Under the pieces are notes generated by a model. It made no database searches. It was given only the letters and a program-made list of their open reading frames with translations, and was not told the origin of the DNA. Shown piece by piece: positions 43,123 through 51,673 of a stretch of DNA of 64,000 bases. The first letter of the stretch is position 1, and the number at the start of each line of letters is the position of its first letter. This stretch comes from Planctomicrobium piriforme (GTDB lineage: Bacteria; Planctomycetota; Planctomycetia; Pirellulales; UBA1268): NCBI GenBank assembly GCA_945869735.1, contig CAMBPQ010000001.1, positions 1-64,000 on the forward strand, read 5' to 3'. The translations under genes and the position numbers were made by a program.

Positions 43123-45441
43123 TCAGCTGGCGGCGGCCGCCTCCTCGGCGGCTTTCATCTGGGCACGGTAGAGCCGGGCATACATACCGTCGGCGTCCAG
43201 CAGGTCGTCGTGTGTGCCCATCTCCACGATGCGGCCTGCGTCGAGGACGACGAGCCGGTTGGCGCGGCGGAGCGTCGAGAGCCGATGGGCGATGGCGATC
43301 GTCGTCCGCCCGGTCACCAGCCGGTCGATCGCCGTCTGGATGATCGACTCAGTCTCAGCGTCGACACTCGACGTAGCCTCGTCGAGAACCAGAATCCGCG
43401 GATCGACGAGGAGGGCGCGGGCAATCGAGAGCCGCTGTCGCTCGCCACCGGAGAGGCCGCTGCCGCGTTCACCGACCCGCGAATCGTATGCCAGCGGCTG
43501 CGAGAGGATGAAGTCGTGGGCTCCGGCGGCCCGTGCCGCCTCGACGATCTTCTCGCGTGGCGCGGCCGGTCGCCCGTAGGTGATGTTGTCGGCGACGGTG
43601 CCGAAGAACAGGAACGGTTCCTGAAGCACGCAGCCGAGATTGCGATGGTAGTCGGCAATGTCGACGTCGCGGAGGTCGACGCCGTCGACGCGGATCGAAC
43701 CACTCGACGGGTCATAGAACCTGCAGACAAGATTGGCGAGCGTCGACTTGCCGGATCCGCTCGTGCCCACCAGACCGATCATTTCGCCAGGTTCGATCAC
43801 GAGGTCGATGCCGTGGAGCACCTCGCGGGCCCCGTAGCGGAAATGCACGCCCGTGATCTCGATCCGCCCCGCGACGCGGCCGAGGCTCACTGGCCGCGCG
43901 GCCTCGGCGACGGTCGGCTTGCAGTCGAGGATCTCTAAGATTCGCTGGGCGCTCGCCGCCGCACGCTGCGTGGCGGGGACCATTCGGATCATCGATTCCA
44001 CGCGGCCGTAGAACCGGGCGATGTAGGCAAGGAAGGCGGTCAGTCCGCCGACGGTCACGCTGCCGGAGAAGACGAGCCACGCACCGCAAGCCCAGACGAC
44101 GAGCAGCCCGATCTCACTAAACAGGCTGACGAACGGACCGCAGAATGACCAGACCACGTTGACGCGGTCGTTCGCCTCGAGCACCCGCTCGTTGGCGGTG
44201 ACGAAGCGGTCGATTTCCCGCGACTCCTGAGCGAATGCCTTGACGACACGGATGCCGGGGATCGTGTCGGCCAGCACGCTCGTCATGTCGCTCCAGGCGA
44301 CAGCGCCCCGGGCGAAGCCGCGGCGGAGCCGTTCGCGGACCGCATAGATGAGCCAGAACGCAAAGGGAAAAGGCACGAGCGTCAGCACCGCCAGCAGCGG
44401 GTTGAGCCAGATCAAGACCGCCGCCGTGAGCGTGAGCAGCATCACGTTCGAGGCAAAATCGATCAGGTTAACGGAGATGAAAATGTTGATCTTGTCAGTG
44501 TCGCTCCCCACCCGCGACATCAAATCGCCCGTCCGCTTGCCCTGGAAGAAGTCGAGCGAGAGCGACTGCATGTGGGCGTAGGTCCGCGTGCGCAGGCCCG
44601 CAGCGATGCGTTCGCTGACCCACGCGAGCGTCCAGGTCTGCAACCAGGAGAGCAGCCAGGCGACGAGCGCCGCGAGCAGCAGGCCGCCGAGGTACCACCA
44701 GACCAGGGAAAACGGCACTTCCCGGCCGTTCTGCCTGGGGATCAGGACGTCGTCGACAAGCGGCATCGTGAGATAGGGGGGCACGAGCGCCGCGGCCGTG
44801 CTTACCAGTGAGAGCACGCCCCCCAGGATTGCCATGCCCGCATGGGGCTTCGCGAAGGAGATCAGTCGAAAGAGCGCCCGCCAGGAGGCCCAGCCACCCG
44901 TTCCGCCCGCATCGTCGGCAAGGCCACGGGTGGCGGCGGCAGCCGGCTTCTCCTCGGTCTCCTCCGCTTCGGCGGCTGCGGCCGGTTGTCTGACGTCTCT
45001 CAGATTGTCGGGCTCGGTCAGCCCGTTGGGGCCTCGTAGCCGCGCGTCGAAGGCGTCTTCCAGCGCATGGATGGCAGCGGCCTTGGCAGGCGTGAACAGC
45101 CAGCGGGCTACGGTCCGGTCACCCTCCGAGAGTTCCATGCGTCCAACCGCCGATCGCAGTTGCACGTCGAGCCGGGTGCTGGCATCGATCGCCCACGAGC
45201 GCGGGCCGCCAGCCCTGCCCGCGCCCCCCGCTGCGAAGGCCGGTTCGTCAGCGATCACCCGTTTGTTGGTGAGCACGATCCAGCCATCGCTGAACCGCAA
45301 ATCCGCGTCGAGGTCGAAGCGTCCGATCGCAAGCACGGTTTCATCCGGCGCGACGACGACTGCCCCGAGCCAGGGAAGGCCGAGTCCTGCCGGGAGCGCG
45401 GGCAAGTCGCCGTCAGGGCGTTTGGAGGGGGGGGTGGTCAT
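43123..45441 (-). CDS. ABC transporter (fused permease-ATPase) of cyanophycin locus
   Basis: The 772-residue half-transporter has an N-terminal domain of about 150 residues with a PH-like beta pattern (DETVLAIGRFDLDADLRFSDGW, IVLTNKRVIADEPAF), six membrane helices (about 195-480), and a nucleotide-binding domain: Walker A LVGTSGSGKSTLANLVCRF, signature LSGGERQRLSIARALLVDPR, Walker B ILVLDEATSSVD, and H-loop AIAHRLSTLRRANR. It would form a homodimer. It forms a probable operon with the DUF1854 gene and is divergent from cphA across 984 bp. The substrate is unknown; peptide or amino-acid export linked to cyanophycin is inference. Confidence 0.9.
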   Translation of the reverse strand: MTTPPSKRPDGDLPALPAGLGLPWLGAVVVAPDETVLAIGRFDLDADLRFSDGWIVLTNKRVIADEPAFAAGGAGRAGGPRSWAIDASTRLDVQLRSAVGRMELSEGDRTVARWLFTPAKAAAIHALEDAFDARLRGPNGLTEPDNLRDVRQPAAAAEAEETEEKPAAAATRGLADDAGGTGGWASWRALFRLISFAKPHAGMAILGGVLSLVSTAAALVPPYLTMPLVDDVLIPRQNGREVPFSLVWWYLGGLLLAALVAWLLSWLQTWTLAWVSERIAAGLRTRTYAHMQSLSLDFFQGKRTGDLMSRVGSDTDKINIFISVNLIDFASNVMLLTLTAAVLIWLNPLLAVLTLVPFPFAFWLIYAVRERLRRGFARGAVAWSDMTSVLADTIPGIRVVKAFAQESREIDRFVTANERVLEANDRVNVVWSFCGPFVSLFSEIGLLVVWACGAWLVFSGSVTVGGLTAFLAYIARFYGRVESMIRMVPATQRAAASAQRILEILDCKPTVAEAARPVSLGRVAGRIEITGVHFRYGAREVLHGIDLVIEPGEMIGLVGTSGSGKSTLANLVCRFYDPSSGSIRVDGVDLRDVDIADYHRNLGCVLQEPFLFFGTVADNITYGRPAAPREKIVEAARAAGAHDFILSQPLAYDSRVGERGSGLSGGERQRLSIARALLVDPRILVLDEATSSVDAETESIIQTAIDRLVTGRTTIAIAHRLSTLRRANRLVVLDAGRIVEMGTHDDLLDADGMYARLYRAQMKAAEEAAAAS

Positions 45442-46425
45442 AGGAGGAGGGGGTGCCGCGGTCCGTCGAGCAGGTGGGGAACGAGTGAAAACCTTGAATT
45501 TCAGGCTCTTGCGACCGGTTAAAGGGGCTGGTTGCTCCCCGGCAACAGAAATTTGCGTGGCTTTCCGAACATGCCTAGATTACCGTCAGTTGACAAGGCG
45601 ATGCGCTGAACACAGACGCTTTGCCCGCCGCCGACGAGGCCGATCCCCGCAGTCTCGTTGATGGCCCTGAGTGTGCTTGCCATTTTTGTAGAAATGTCCG
45701 ACCCGCCTGCTGCCACTGGCCTTCCATTGCCACGCCCATCGGTCATCTTTTCCGAGATCCTACCCACTGGGATCCGCGCCAGGCTTGATATTTTGGCCAC
45801 AAGAACGGCCGATCCTCGCACTGCGGCCATTCGGCACACAACGTGCTCCTGCTTCGAGGCGTCGAAAAATCATTCGCAGTCGTTGGCCGAAAGCGTAAAC
45901 TCCGGTAATCGAACTGCGAAGATGGTCATGGGAAACCGTGGCCTGTCTTTTCGGCGAGGCAGCGTCGACCGGACTTGTTCCGGAAGGTGTTGTTGTTGGA
46001 ATCATGGTGCCGCGAGGAACGGGTATCGCAAGCGAACGCGCGTCCGTGTGGCGTGCGGCGTTACCATCCGGCCTTGCGGTGTAGGAATCTTTTCGTCCCA
46101 TGGCCACTTCGGCCGGTTGGTTGTCGGTGGGCATCTGTTTCCCATTGTTCTCGAGCCTGTCCGCGAAGAATCGCTTCGCCGGGGGCATCTCTTCCGCGGC
46201 ACCGGATTGCCAACCGCCGCCCTGACGACTTCATTCGTCGGGTTCGTGCGGATGCCTGCCAAGGCGGGCAGGACTGTGCAGGCGACGCGCCGGCGCAGTG
46301 CCGTTGTGAACCGTGCGACCTCCATTCCAGAACAATCCGTCGGAGTGTCCGGCGGCTGGAAGAGGCGCACACGACCAGACCCGCGCATGCGTCTGCGACC
46401 GGTCTAAAAGAACTGCGTTCCATTC
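45442..46425. other. 984-bp divergent intergenic region between ABC and cphA genes
   Basis: The gap has lower GC than neighbours and no ORF with convincing protein character. It holds short hairpins such as CCTGCCAAGGCGGGCAGG near 46255-46272 and GACGACTTCATTCGTC near 46224. A TTGACA at about 45588 is a possible -35 box without a clear partner. It probably contains both promoters, and could hide a leader or small RNA. No repeat-family copy is present, unlike most other long gaps in the window. Confidence 0.5.
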
Positions 46426-49400
46426 ATGGAGATTCTTTCGCTCAAGGTCCTTCGCGGTCCCAATCAATGGGCATCGTTCCCCTGCCTGGAAGCCTGGGTC
46501 GATCTCGGCCGGCTGGAAGATTACCCCTCCAACACGCTCCCCGGCTTCAATGAGCGGGTCATGTCGTGGCTGCCGACGATGATCGAGCACCGCTGCTCGA
46601 TCGGTGAGCGTGGCGGCTTCTTCGAACGGCTCCGCGCCGGTACCTGGATGGGCCATGTCCTCGAGCATGTCACGCTCGAGCTCCAGACGCTCGCCGGCAC
46701 ACCGGTGGGATACGGCCGTGCCCGCGAGGCCAAGACCCGCGGCGTCTATAAGGTGGTGATTGAATACAAGGAGGAGAAGTTCGCGATCGAGTGCCTCCAC
46801 ACGGCCCACCGGCTGCTGATAGCGGCGATCGACGGCACCCCCTTCGACGTCGCCTGTGAGGTGAAGCGTCTCCGGAAGGTGCTCCTTGACGTGCAGCTCG
46901 GCCCCAGCACGCGGTCGATCGTCGAGGCCGCAGTGGCGCGGGGCATCCCGCCGCAGCGGCTCACCGAAGGCTCGCTCGTGCGGCTCGGACAGGGGGCTAA
47001 GCAGCGGCGGATCCTCGCCGCCGAGACCGATCGCACCGGCGCGGTCGCGGAGACGATCGCACAGGACAAGGAGCTCACGCGAACGCTTCTGGCCGAGTCG
47101 GGCATCCCCGTGCCTGAGGGGCGGCCCGTCACCGATGCCGCCGATGCGTGGGCAGTCGCCGAGGAGATCGGTACTCCCGTCGTCGTGAAGCCCCGGTATG
47201 GCAACCAGGGACGTGGGGTCTCGGTCAACCTCGTCACCCGCGATGAGGTCGAGAAGGCCTGGCTGCTCGCCAACGAGCAGGATTCGGCGGTCGTCGTCGA
47301 GCGGTTCGTCAGCGGTGGCGACTACCGGGTGTTGGTGGTGGACAACCGCATGGTGGCGGCGGCCCGTCGGCATCCGCCGCTGGTCGTGGGCGACGGCGGT
47401 TCGACGGTGCGGCAACTCGTCGATCGTGTCAACGAGGATCCGCGGCGGTGCGGCGACCATGCCACGTCGCTCAGCCCGATGGTGATCGATGAGGTCGCCG
47501 TCGCGGTGCTCCGGGAGCAGGGTCTGACCGAGATGAGCATTCCGGAAGCGGACCGCGATGTGCTGCTGCGCCGGAACGCGAATCTCAGCACCGGCGGCTC
47601 GGCCGAGGACGTCACCGACATTGTCCACCCCGAGGTGGCGGCCCGGGCAGTCGAGGCAGCCCGGATCATTGGCCTCGACGTGGCCGGTATCGACATGGTG
47701 ATGGATGACATCGCCAACTCGCTCGAATCCCAGCGGGGAGTCGTGATCGAGGTCAACGCGGCACCAGGCCTGCGGATGCACCTGGAGCCGACGGTCGGCA
47801 CGCCACGAAACGTAGGCGCCGCGATCGTCGATGCCCTCTTCAGCCCCGGCGACGACGGCCGCATTCCCACCGCCGCCGTCACCGGCACCAACGGCAAGAC
47901 GACCGTTGTTCGTCTGATCGCGCACCTCGCCACCACGGGTGGCGGCCTCGTCGGCACGACCTGTACCGAGGGCGTTTGGATCGGCGGCCGACAGATCGAC
48001 TCGGGCGATTGCAGCGGCCCCAAGAGCGCCCGTCGTGTGCTGGCGAATCCGGCGGTTACCACGGCCGTCCTCGAGACCGCGCGGGGTGGCATCCTCCGCG
48101 AGGGCTGCGGCTTCGACTGCTGCGACGTCGCGGTGGTCACGAACATCGCCTCGGGCGACCACCTCGGTATTGCTGAGATCGACACGCCCGAGCAGATCGC
48201 GTGGGTCAAGGGAGCGATCGTCGCGGCCGTGCGGCCGGGCGGTGCCGCCGTGCTCAACGCCGCCGATCCGCTCGTTGTCGAGATGAAGAAATGGTGCAAG
48301 GGGCAGGTGGTCTACTTTGCCCTCGATCCGGCGAACCCTGTGGTCGTGGAACACCTCGCCCAGGGTGGCCTCGCGGCCACTGTTCGTGAGGGCTGGATCG
48401 TGCTCTGCGACGGTCCGCGCGAGACCAGGCTCGCCCACCTCGACCGGGTGCCGCTTGTGCATCGCGGGCTCGTCGACTTCCAGGTGGAAAACGTGCTTGC
48501 CAGTGCCGCGGCTGCCTGGCGACTCGGGGTCCCGCTGGAGTTGGTCCGGCTCGGACTGGAGAGTTTTTCGAGCGGCTCGTCCGGCTCGCCGGGCAGGTTC
48601 AACCTCTTTGATATCGAGGGCGCGTCGATCGTGGTCGACTACGGCCACAATGTGCCGTCGCTCGAAAGGATCTGCGGCTCGCTGGCGAAGTTCCCGCATC
48701 CGCGCCGAACAGCGGTTTACTCGGCGGCTGGTGACCGTCGAGACGAAGATCTCATCGCGCAGGGCCGGCTCCTCGCCGCGACGTTTGACCGGGTCGTGAT
48801 CTATGAAGATGCCTACATCCGCGGCCGCCAGCCGGGCGAGATCACAAAACTCATCTCGGAGGGCATCCGCGCGGGCATGCGGGCGGACAAGCCCGTGACG
48901 ATCGAGGCCGGAGGCGACTGGGCGACCAGCGCCGCGCTCGTGATCGATGCCGTCGGCACGGGTGATCTTGTGCTGCTCCAAGCCGATACGATCGAGCAGA
49001 CGATCCCCTGGCTCACGGAACGGTATGGCAGCCGGCTCAAGGACACGGTGTTTGACGAGCTTGCCGGCACCGGAGCGGGCGCCGTCGTTGCGACCTCGCC
49101 GAAGCCGGGCGAGCCGGTGGATGTGAAGGTCGGGCGTCTCGGTCGTGGTGTGACCGCGACCCGCGACATCACAGCCGGCGAGACGGTACTGAAGACCTGG
49201 GGGCAGCAGGTGCCACAGCGGACGCGACACACCGTTCAGGTCGACCGGCAGACCCACATCGTGCCCGACGGCGTGGCTGTGCTCTTGAACCACTCCTGCG
49301 AGCCAAACTGCGGTGTCGAGATTCGCTCCGGTGTCAAGGAGATCAAGGTCCGCGCCCTGCGGCCGATCGCCGCAGGAGAGGAGGTCACCGTCGACTACGA

Positions 49401-49581
49401 GACCTTCGAGGAGGAAGTCGTGCATCTCGGCGGGCCGTGCCGCTGCGGTTCAGCGACGTGCCGTGGCCGAGTGGCCGGCTATAAACACCTGCCGGCCGAC
49501 GCGAAGGCCCGGTACGGCGTCTTCATCGCCGAGTATCTGCGAATCCTCGAGTCTGAGACGTCCCTACCAGTCGGGGTGTGA
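46426..49581 (+). CDS. cphA: Cyanophycin synthetase CphA with C-terminal SET methyltransferase domain
   Basis: The 1051-residue protein polymerises aspartate and arginine (or lysine) into cyanophycin. Residues 1-210 are the CphA N-domain, about 215-475 the ATP-grasp domain (VVVKPRYGNQGRGVSV, VIEVNAAPGLRMHLEPT), and about 484-870 the Mur ligase domain (VTGTNGKTTVVRLI, LETARGGILREG, VVDYGHNVPSLERICG). Standard CphA ends there. Here the frame continues through a 30-residue linker into a SET domain (about 898-1040): GRLGRGVTATRDITAGE, NHSCEPNC near 954, IAAGEEVTVDYETFE and post-SET CRCGSATCRG near 1004. The arrangement is consistent with a lysine methyltransferase. Its target is unknown: cyanophycin lysine, CphA itself, or another protein. 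The start is an ATG with no strong SD. Neighbours are a divergent ABC-DUF1854 pair. Confidence 0.95.
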   Translation: MEILSLKVLRGPNQWASFPCLEAWVDLGRLEDYPSNTLPGFNERVMSWLPTMIEHRCSIGERGGFFERLRAGTWMGHVLEHVTLELQTLAGTPVGYGRAREAKTRGVYKVVIEYKEEKFAIECLHTAHRLLIAAIDGTPFDVACEVKRLRKVLLDVQLGPSTRSIVEAAVARGIPPQRLTEGSLVRLGQGAKQRRILAAETDRTGAVAETIAQDKELTRTLLAESGIPVPEGRPVTDAADAWAVAEEIGTPVVVKPRYGNQGRGVSVNLVTRDEVEKAWLLANEQDSAVVVERFVSGGDYRVLVVDNRMVAAARRHPPLVVGDGGSTVRQLVDRVNEDPRRCGDHATSLSPMVIDEVAVAVLREQGLTEMSIPEADRDVLLRRNANLSTGGSAEDVTDIVHPEVAARAVEAARIIGLDVAGIDMVMDDIANSLESQRGVVIEVNAAPGLRMHLEPTVGTPRNVGAAIVDALFSPGDDGRIPTAAVTGTNGKTTVVRLIAHLATTGGGLVGTTCTEGVWIGGRQIDSGDCSGPKSARRVLANPAVTTAVLETARGGILREGCGFDCCDVAVVTNIASGDHLGIAEIDTPEQIAWVKGAIVAAVRPGGAAVLNAADPLVVEMKKWCKGQVVYFALDPANPVVVEHLAQGGLAATVREGWIVLCDGPRETRLAHLDRVPLVHRGLVDFQVENVLASAAAAWRLGVPLELVRLGLESFSSGSSGSPGRFNLFDIEGASIVVDYGHNVPSLERICGSLAKFPHPRRTAVYSAAGDRRDEDLIAQGRLLAATFDRVVIYEDAYIRGRQPGEITKLISEGIRAGMRADKPVTIEAGGDWATSAALVIDAVGTGDLVLLQADTIEQTIPWLTERYGSRLKDTVFDELAGTGAGAVVATSPKPGEPVDVKVGRLGRGVTATRDITAGETVLKTWGQQVPQRTRHTVQVDRQTHIVPDGVAVLLNHSCEPNCGVEIRSGVKEIKVRALRPIAAGEEVTVDYETFEEEVVHLGGPCRCGSATCRGRVAGYKHLPADAKARYGVFIAEYLRILESETSLPVGV

Positions 49582-49585
49582 TTTC

Positions 49586-49680
49586 TGATTCAGGAAGCCC
49601 AACGGCGTGAGCCGTGAGGGCCGAGCCGCGAGTAACGCGGCCTTACCGCCGACGCAATGACGCTTCCTGATTCAGGAAGG
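49586..49680. terminator. Structured repeat between convergent cphA and mlaD
   Basis: TCAGGAAGCCCAACGGCGTG starts a 95-bp element that ends with GCTTCCTGATTCAGGAAGG, so TCAGGAAGC and GCTTCCTGA form an outer inverted repeat. Inside are two further stems, ACGGCGTGAGCCGT and CCGCGAGTAACGCGG. The GGAAGCCC motif is shared with the REP-like repeat family. It sits between convergent genes and could end both transcripts. Confidence 0.6.
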
Positions 49681-49687
49681 CGTCGGT

Positions 49688-50755
49688 TTACTTCAGTCCC
49701 GGGCGGCGGTCGAGCGCGCCCCTGACGCCGAGCTGCTCGGGGTGGCGGGCGATCTTGTCGGTAAAGACACGGACGTCATCGACGATCGGCCGCAGTTCCT
49801 TCGTGAGACGGTTCACGTTACCCGCGGCCTGAGCAAGATCGTTGTAAACCTGTGGGTCGCGAACGAGCTTGCCGAGCGTGCCCTGCGACTCGTTGAGTGC
49901 CTTGGTGAACATGGCGGCTTGCTGGAGGGTCTCGTCGAGCCGTCCGATCGTCTGGTTGATCTGCGCCACCATGCCCTCGCCACGCTCACCAAGTGGCTTC
50001 GTGAGGCCCTCGAGGTTGCGGAGGTTGCGGTCGGCGGTGTCGACCGTCTCACCGATGCCTTGGACCGTGGTTCGCAGGTCGGTGATCACGTCGGGAAGCG
50101 AGTTGAGTGTCTGCTTGAGATTGGCGCGGGCCTGCGGATCGCCCATCACATCGTTGATGTTAGCCATCGCCAGACTAAACGCATCGAGGGCCGCCTCAGT
50201 CTTTCGCACCATCTTGGAGAAGGTGTCGTCGTCGCCGAGCAGCAGTCGGTCGAGGTTGTCGGAAAGTTTCTTCACCGACTCGCTCGCCTCGGCCAAGGAT
50301 TCAAGGGCTCCACCGAGTTTCGGTTCGAGCGTGGCGAACATCTCAAAGGGGTCGCGGGTGACGGCGCCTGGGAGTACCTCGTCCTTACCCACCCGCTGCC
50401 GCGGCGGCTTGATCGTGCCGGGTACGAGCTGGATCTCGGCATCACCGAGCAACGTGGAGGCGATCCGCGGCTGCTCGTCCTTGTAGATTGGCACGTAGGA
50501 GTCGACGTCGGCCACCACGCTCACGCCGCCCCGCTCGTCGAGTTGCACGCTCGCGACGCGGCCCACGAGGATGCCGTTCTTGCGGACCGGTGTTCCTTCC
50601 GCCACGCCCCGGGCGTCGGAGAAACTCATCTTGAGCGGGTAGGTCGCCTGCACGAGCGAGGGCAGGTCGCCGAACAGCACGATCAGGATACCGGTGATGA
50701 TGGCCGTCGCCAGCACCACCACTCCCACGCGAAACTGCATCACGCGGTCGTTCAT
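49688..50755 (-). CDS. mlaD: MlaD-like MCE-domain lipid transport protein
   Basis: The 355-residue protein has an N-terminal membrane helix (FRVGVVVLATAIITGILIVLFG) and an MCE domain (ARGVAEGTPVRKNGILVGRVASVQLD, LGDAEIQLVPG), followed by a long helical, coiled-coil-like tail (NLDRLLLGDDDTFSKMVRKTEAAL, LRNLEGLTKPLGERGEGMVAQ). It would bridge the periplasm and pass phospholipids between membranes as part of the Mla/Ttg2 complex with MlaE and MlaF. The tail is much longer than in E. coli MlaD (183 residues), as usual for planctomycete and Gram-negative MCE variants. It overlaps mlaF (ATGA). Confidence 0.88.
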   Translation of the reverse strand: MNDRVMQFRVGVVVLATAIITGILIVLFGDLPSLVQATYPLKMSFSDARGVAEGTPVRKNGILVGRVASVQLDERGGVSVVADVDSYVPIYKDEQPRIASTLLGDAEIQLVPGTIKPPRQRVGKDEVLPGAVTRDPFEMFATLEPKLGGALESLAEASESVKKLSDNLDRLLLGDDDTFSKMVRKTEAALDAFSLAMANINDVMGDPQARANLKQTLNSLPDVITDLRTTVQGIGETVDTADRNLRNLEGLTKPLGERGEGMVAQINQTIGRLDETLQQAAMFTKALNESQGTLGKLVRDPQVYNDLAQAAGNVNRLTKELRPIVDDVRVFTDKIARHPEQLGVRGALDRRPGLK

Positions 50756-51666
50756 GCGTCGGGCTCCCCTTCGTGCGTGTCGGTTTCGGTGTCAGTGGGC
50801 GATTCGGCCGGGATTCCGTGATCGCGGGCCTGTTCCTCGCGGAGTTCCATGAGCCGTGCCCCGGCCCGGCCCTCGACGAACTGCCGGATCCGCGGGTCGC
50901 GGGAGCCGTCGAGTTCCTCCACGGTGCCGTCGAAGACGATCTGGGGTTCGTCAGGACGCAGCCGGAAGACCGGGTAGAGCATGATCACACGGTCGGCCAC
51001 TTTGCGGGCGGTATGCATGTCGTGGGTGACGACTACGCTGGTCACGTGCGGACGCTCGTGCACCCGCAGGATGAGTTCGTTGATCACGTCGCTCATGATG
51101 GGATCGAGGCCCGTGGTCGGTTCGTCGTAGAGCATGAGTTGCGGATCGAGGGCGAGGGCCCGGGCAAGGCCGGCCCGCTTCCGCATGCCGCCCGAGAGCT
51201 GGACCGGTTTCTTGGTGAGCACGCTGCGGGGCAGGCCCACCTCGTCGAGGAGTCCGCCGACGATCGAGCGGATTTCGGCGTCGGGTATCCGGGTGTGCTC
51301 GCGGAGCGGAAAGGCGACGTTGTCGAGGATCGTGAGACTGTCAAAGAGGGCGGCACCCTGGAAGACGAAGCCATACCGAGTCCGCAGGTGGGCAAGCGAC
51401 CGGTCGTTCAGGCCGGAGAGCGACCGCCCCTCGAACTGCACCTCGCCCTCCGTGGGCCGGATCAGCCCGATCATCGACTTCAGGAGGACGGTCTTCCCGC
51501 AGCCGCTCTCTCCAAGCACCACGAGCGTCTGCCCCGGCTCGAGGTCGATCGAGATGTCGCGGAGCACCTCCTGGCTACCGAAGCGGACGTGCAGCGAGTC
51601 GACCCGCAGGAGCGGGCCGGCGGGCTCTTCGGGGCGTCGTGGCTTGGCGGGGGCTGTGGCGGGCAT
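50752..51666 (-). CDS. mlaF: MlaF-like ABC transporter ATP-binding protein
   Basis: The 304-residue ATPase has Walker A VVLGESGCGKTVLLKSMIGL, Q-loop GFVFQGAALFDSLT, signature SGGMRKRAGLARALALDPQ, Walker B LMLYDEPTTGLDP and H-loop VVVTHDMHTARKVAD. The YGFVFQGAALFDSLTILDNVAFPL signature is characteristic of MlaF/Ttg2A. The 40 residues after the core are an acidic C-terminal extension. It energises MlaE transport. It lies 7 bp after mlaE and overlaps mlaD. Confidence 0.93.
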   Translation of the reverse strand: MPATAPAKPRRPEEPAGPLLRVDSLHVRFGSQEVLRDISIDLEPGQTLVVLGESGCGKTVLLKSMIGLIRPTEGEVQFEGRSLSGLNDRSLAHLRTRYGFVFQGAALFDSLTILDNVAFPLREHTRIPDAEIRSIVGGLLDEVGLPRSVLTKKPVQLSGGMRKRAGLARALALDPQLMLYDEPTTGLDPIMSDVINELILRVHERPHVTSVVVTHDMHTARKVADRVIMLYPVFRLRPDEPQIVFDGTVEELDGSRDPRIRQFVEGRAGARLMELREEQARDHGIPAESPTDTETDTHEGEPDA

Positions 51667-51673
51667 GGTGGCG

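Noticed and set aside
45658-46407. 249-residue plus-strand ORF in the gap before cphA
   Set aside because: Composition is low in typical protein features, with no domain, no clear ribosome site and overlapping ORFs on the other strand of similar quality.
46231-49425. 1064-residue minus-strand ORF opposite cphA
   Set aside because: Long antisense open frame arising from codon bias of cphA; its sequence has no domain and cphA is unambiguous.
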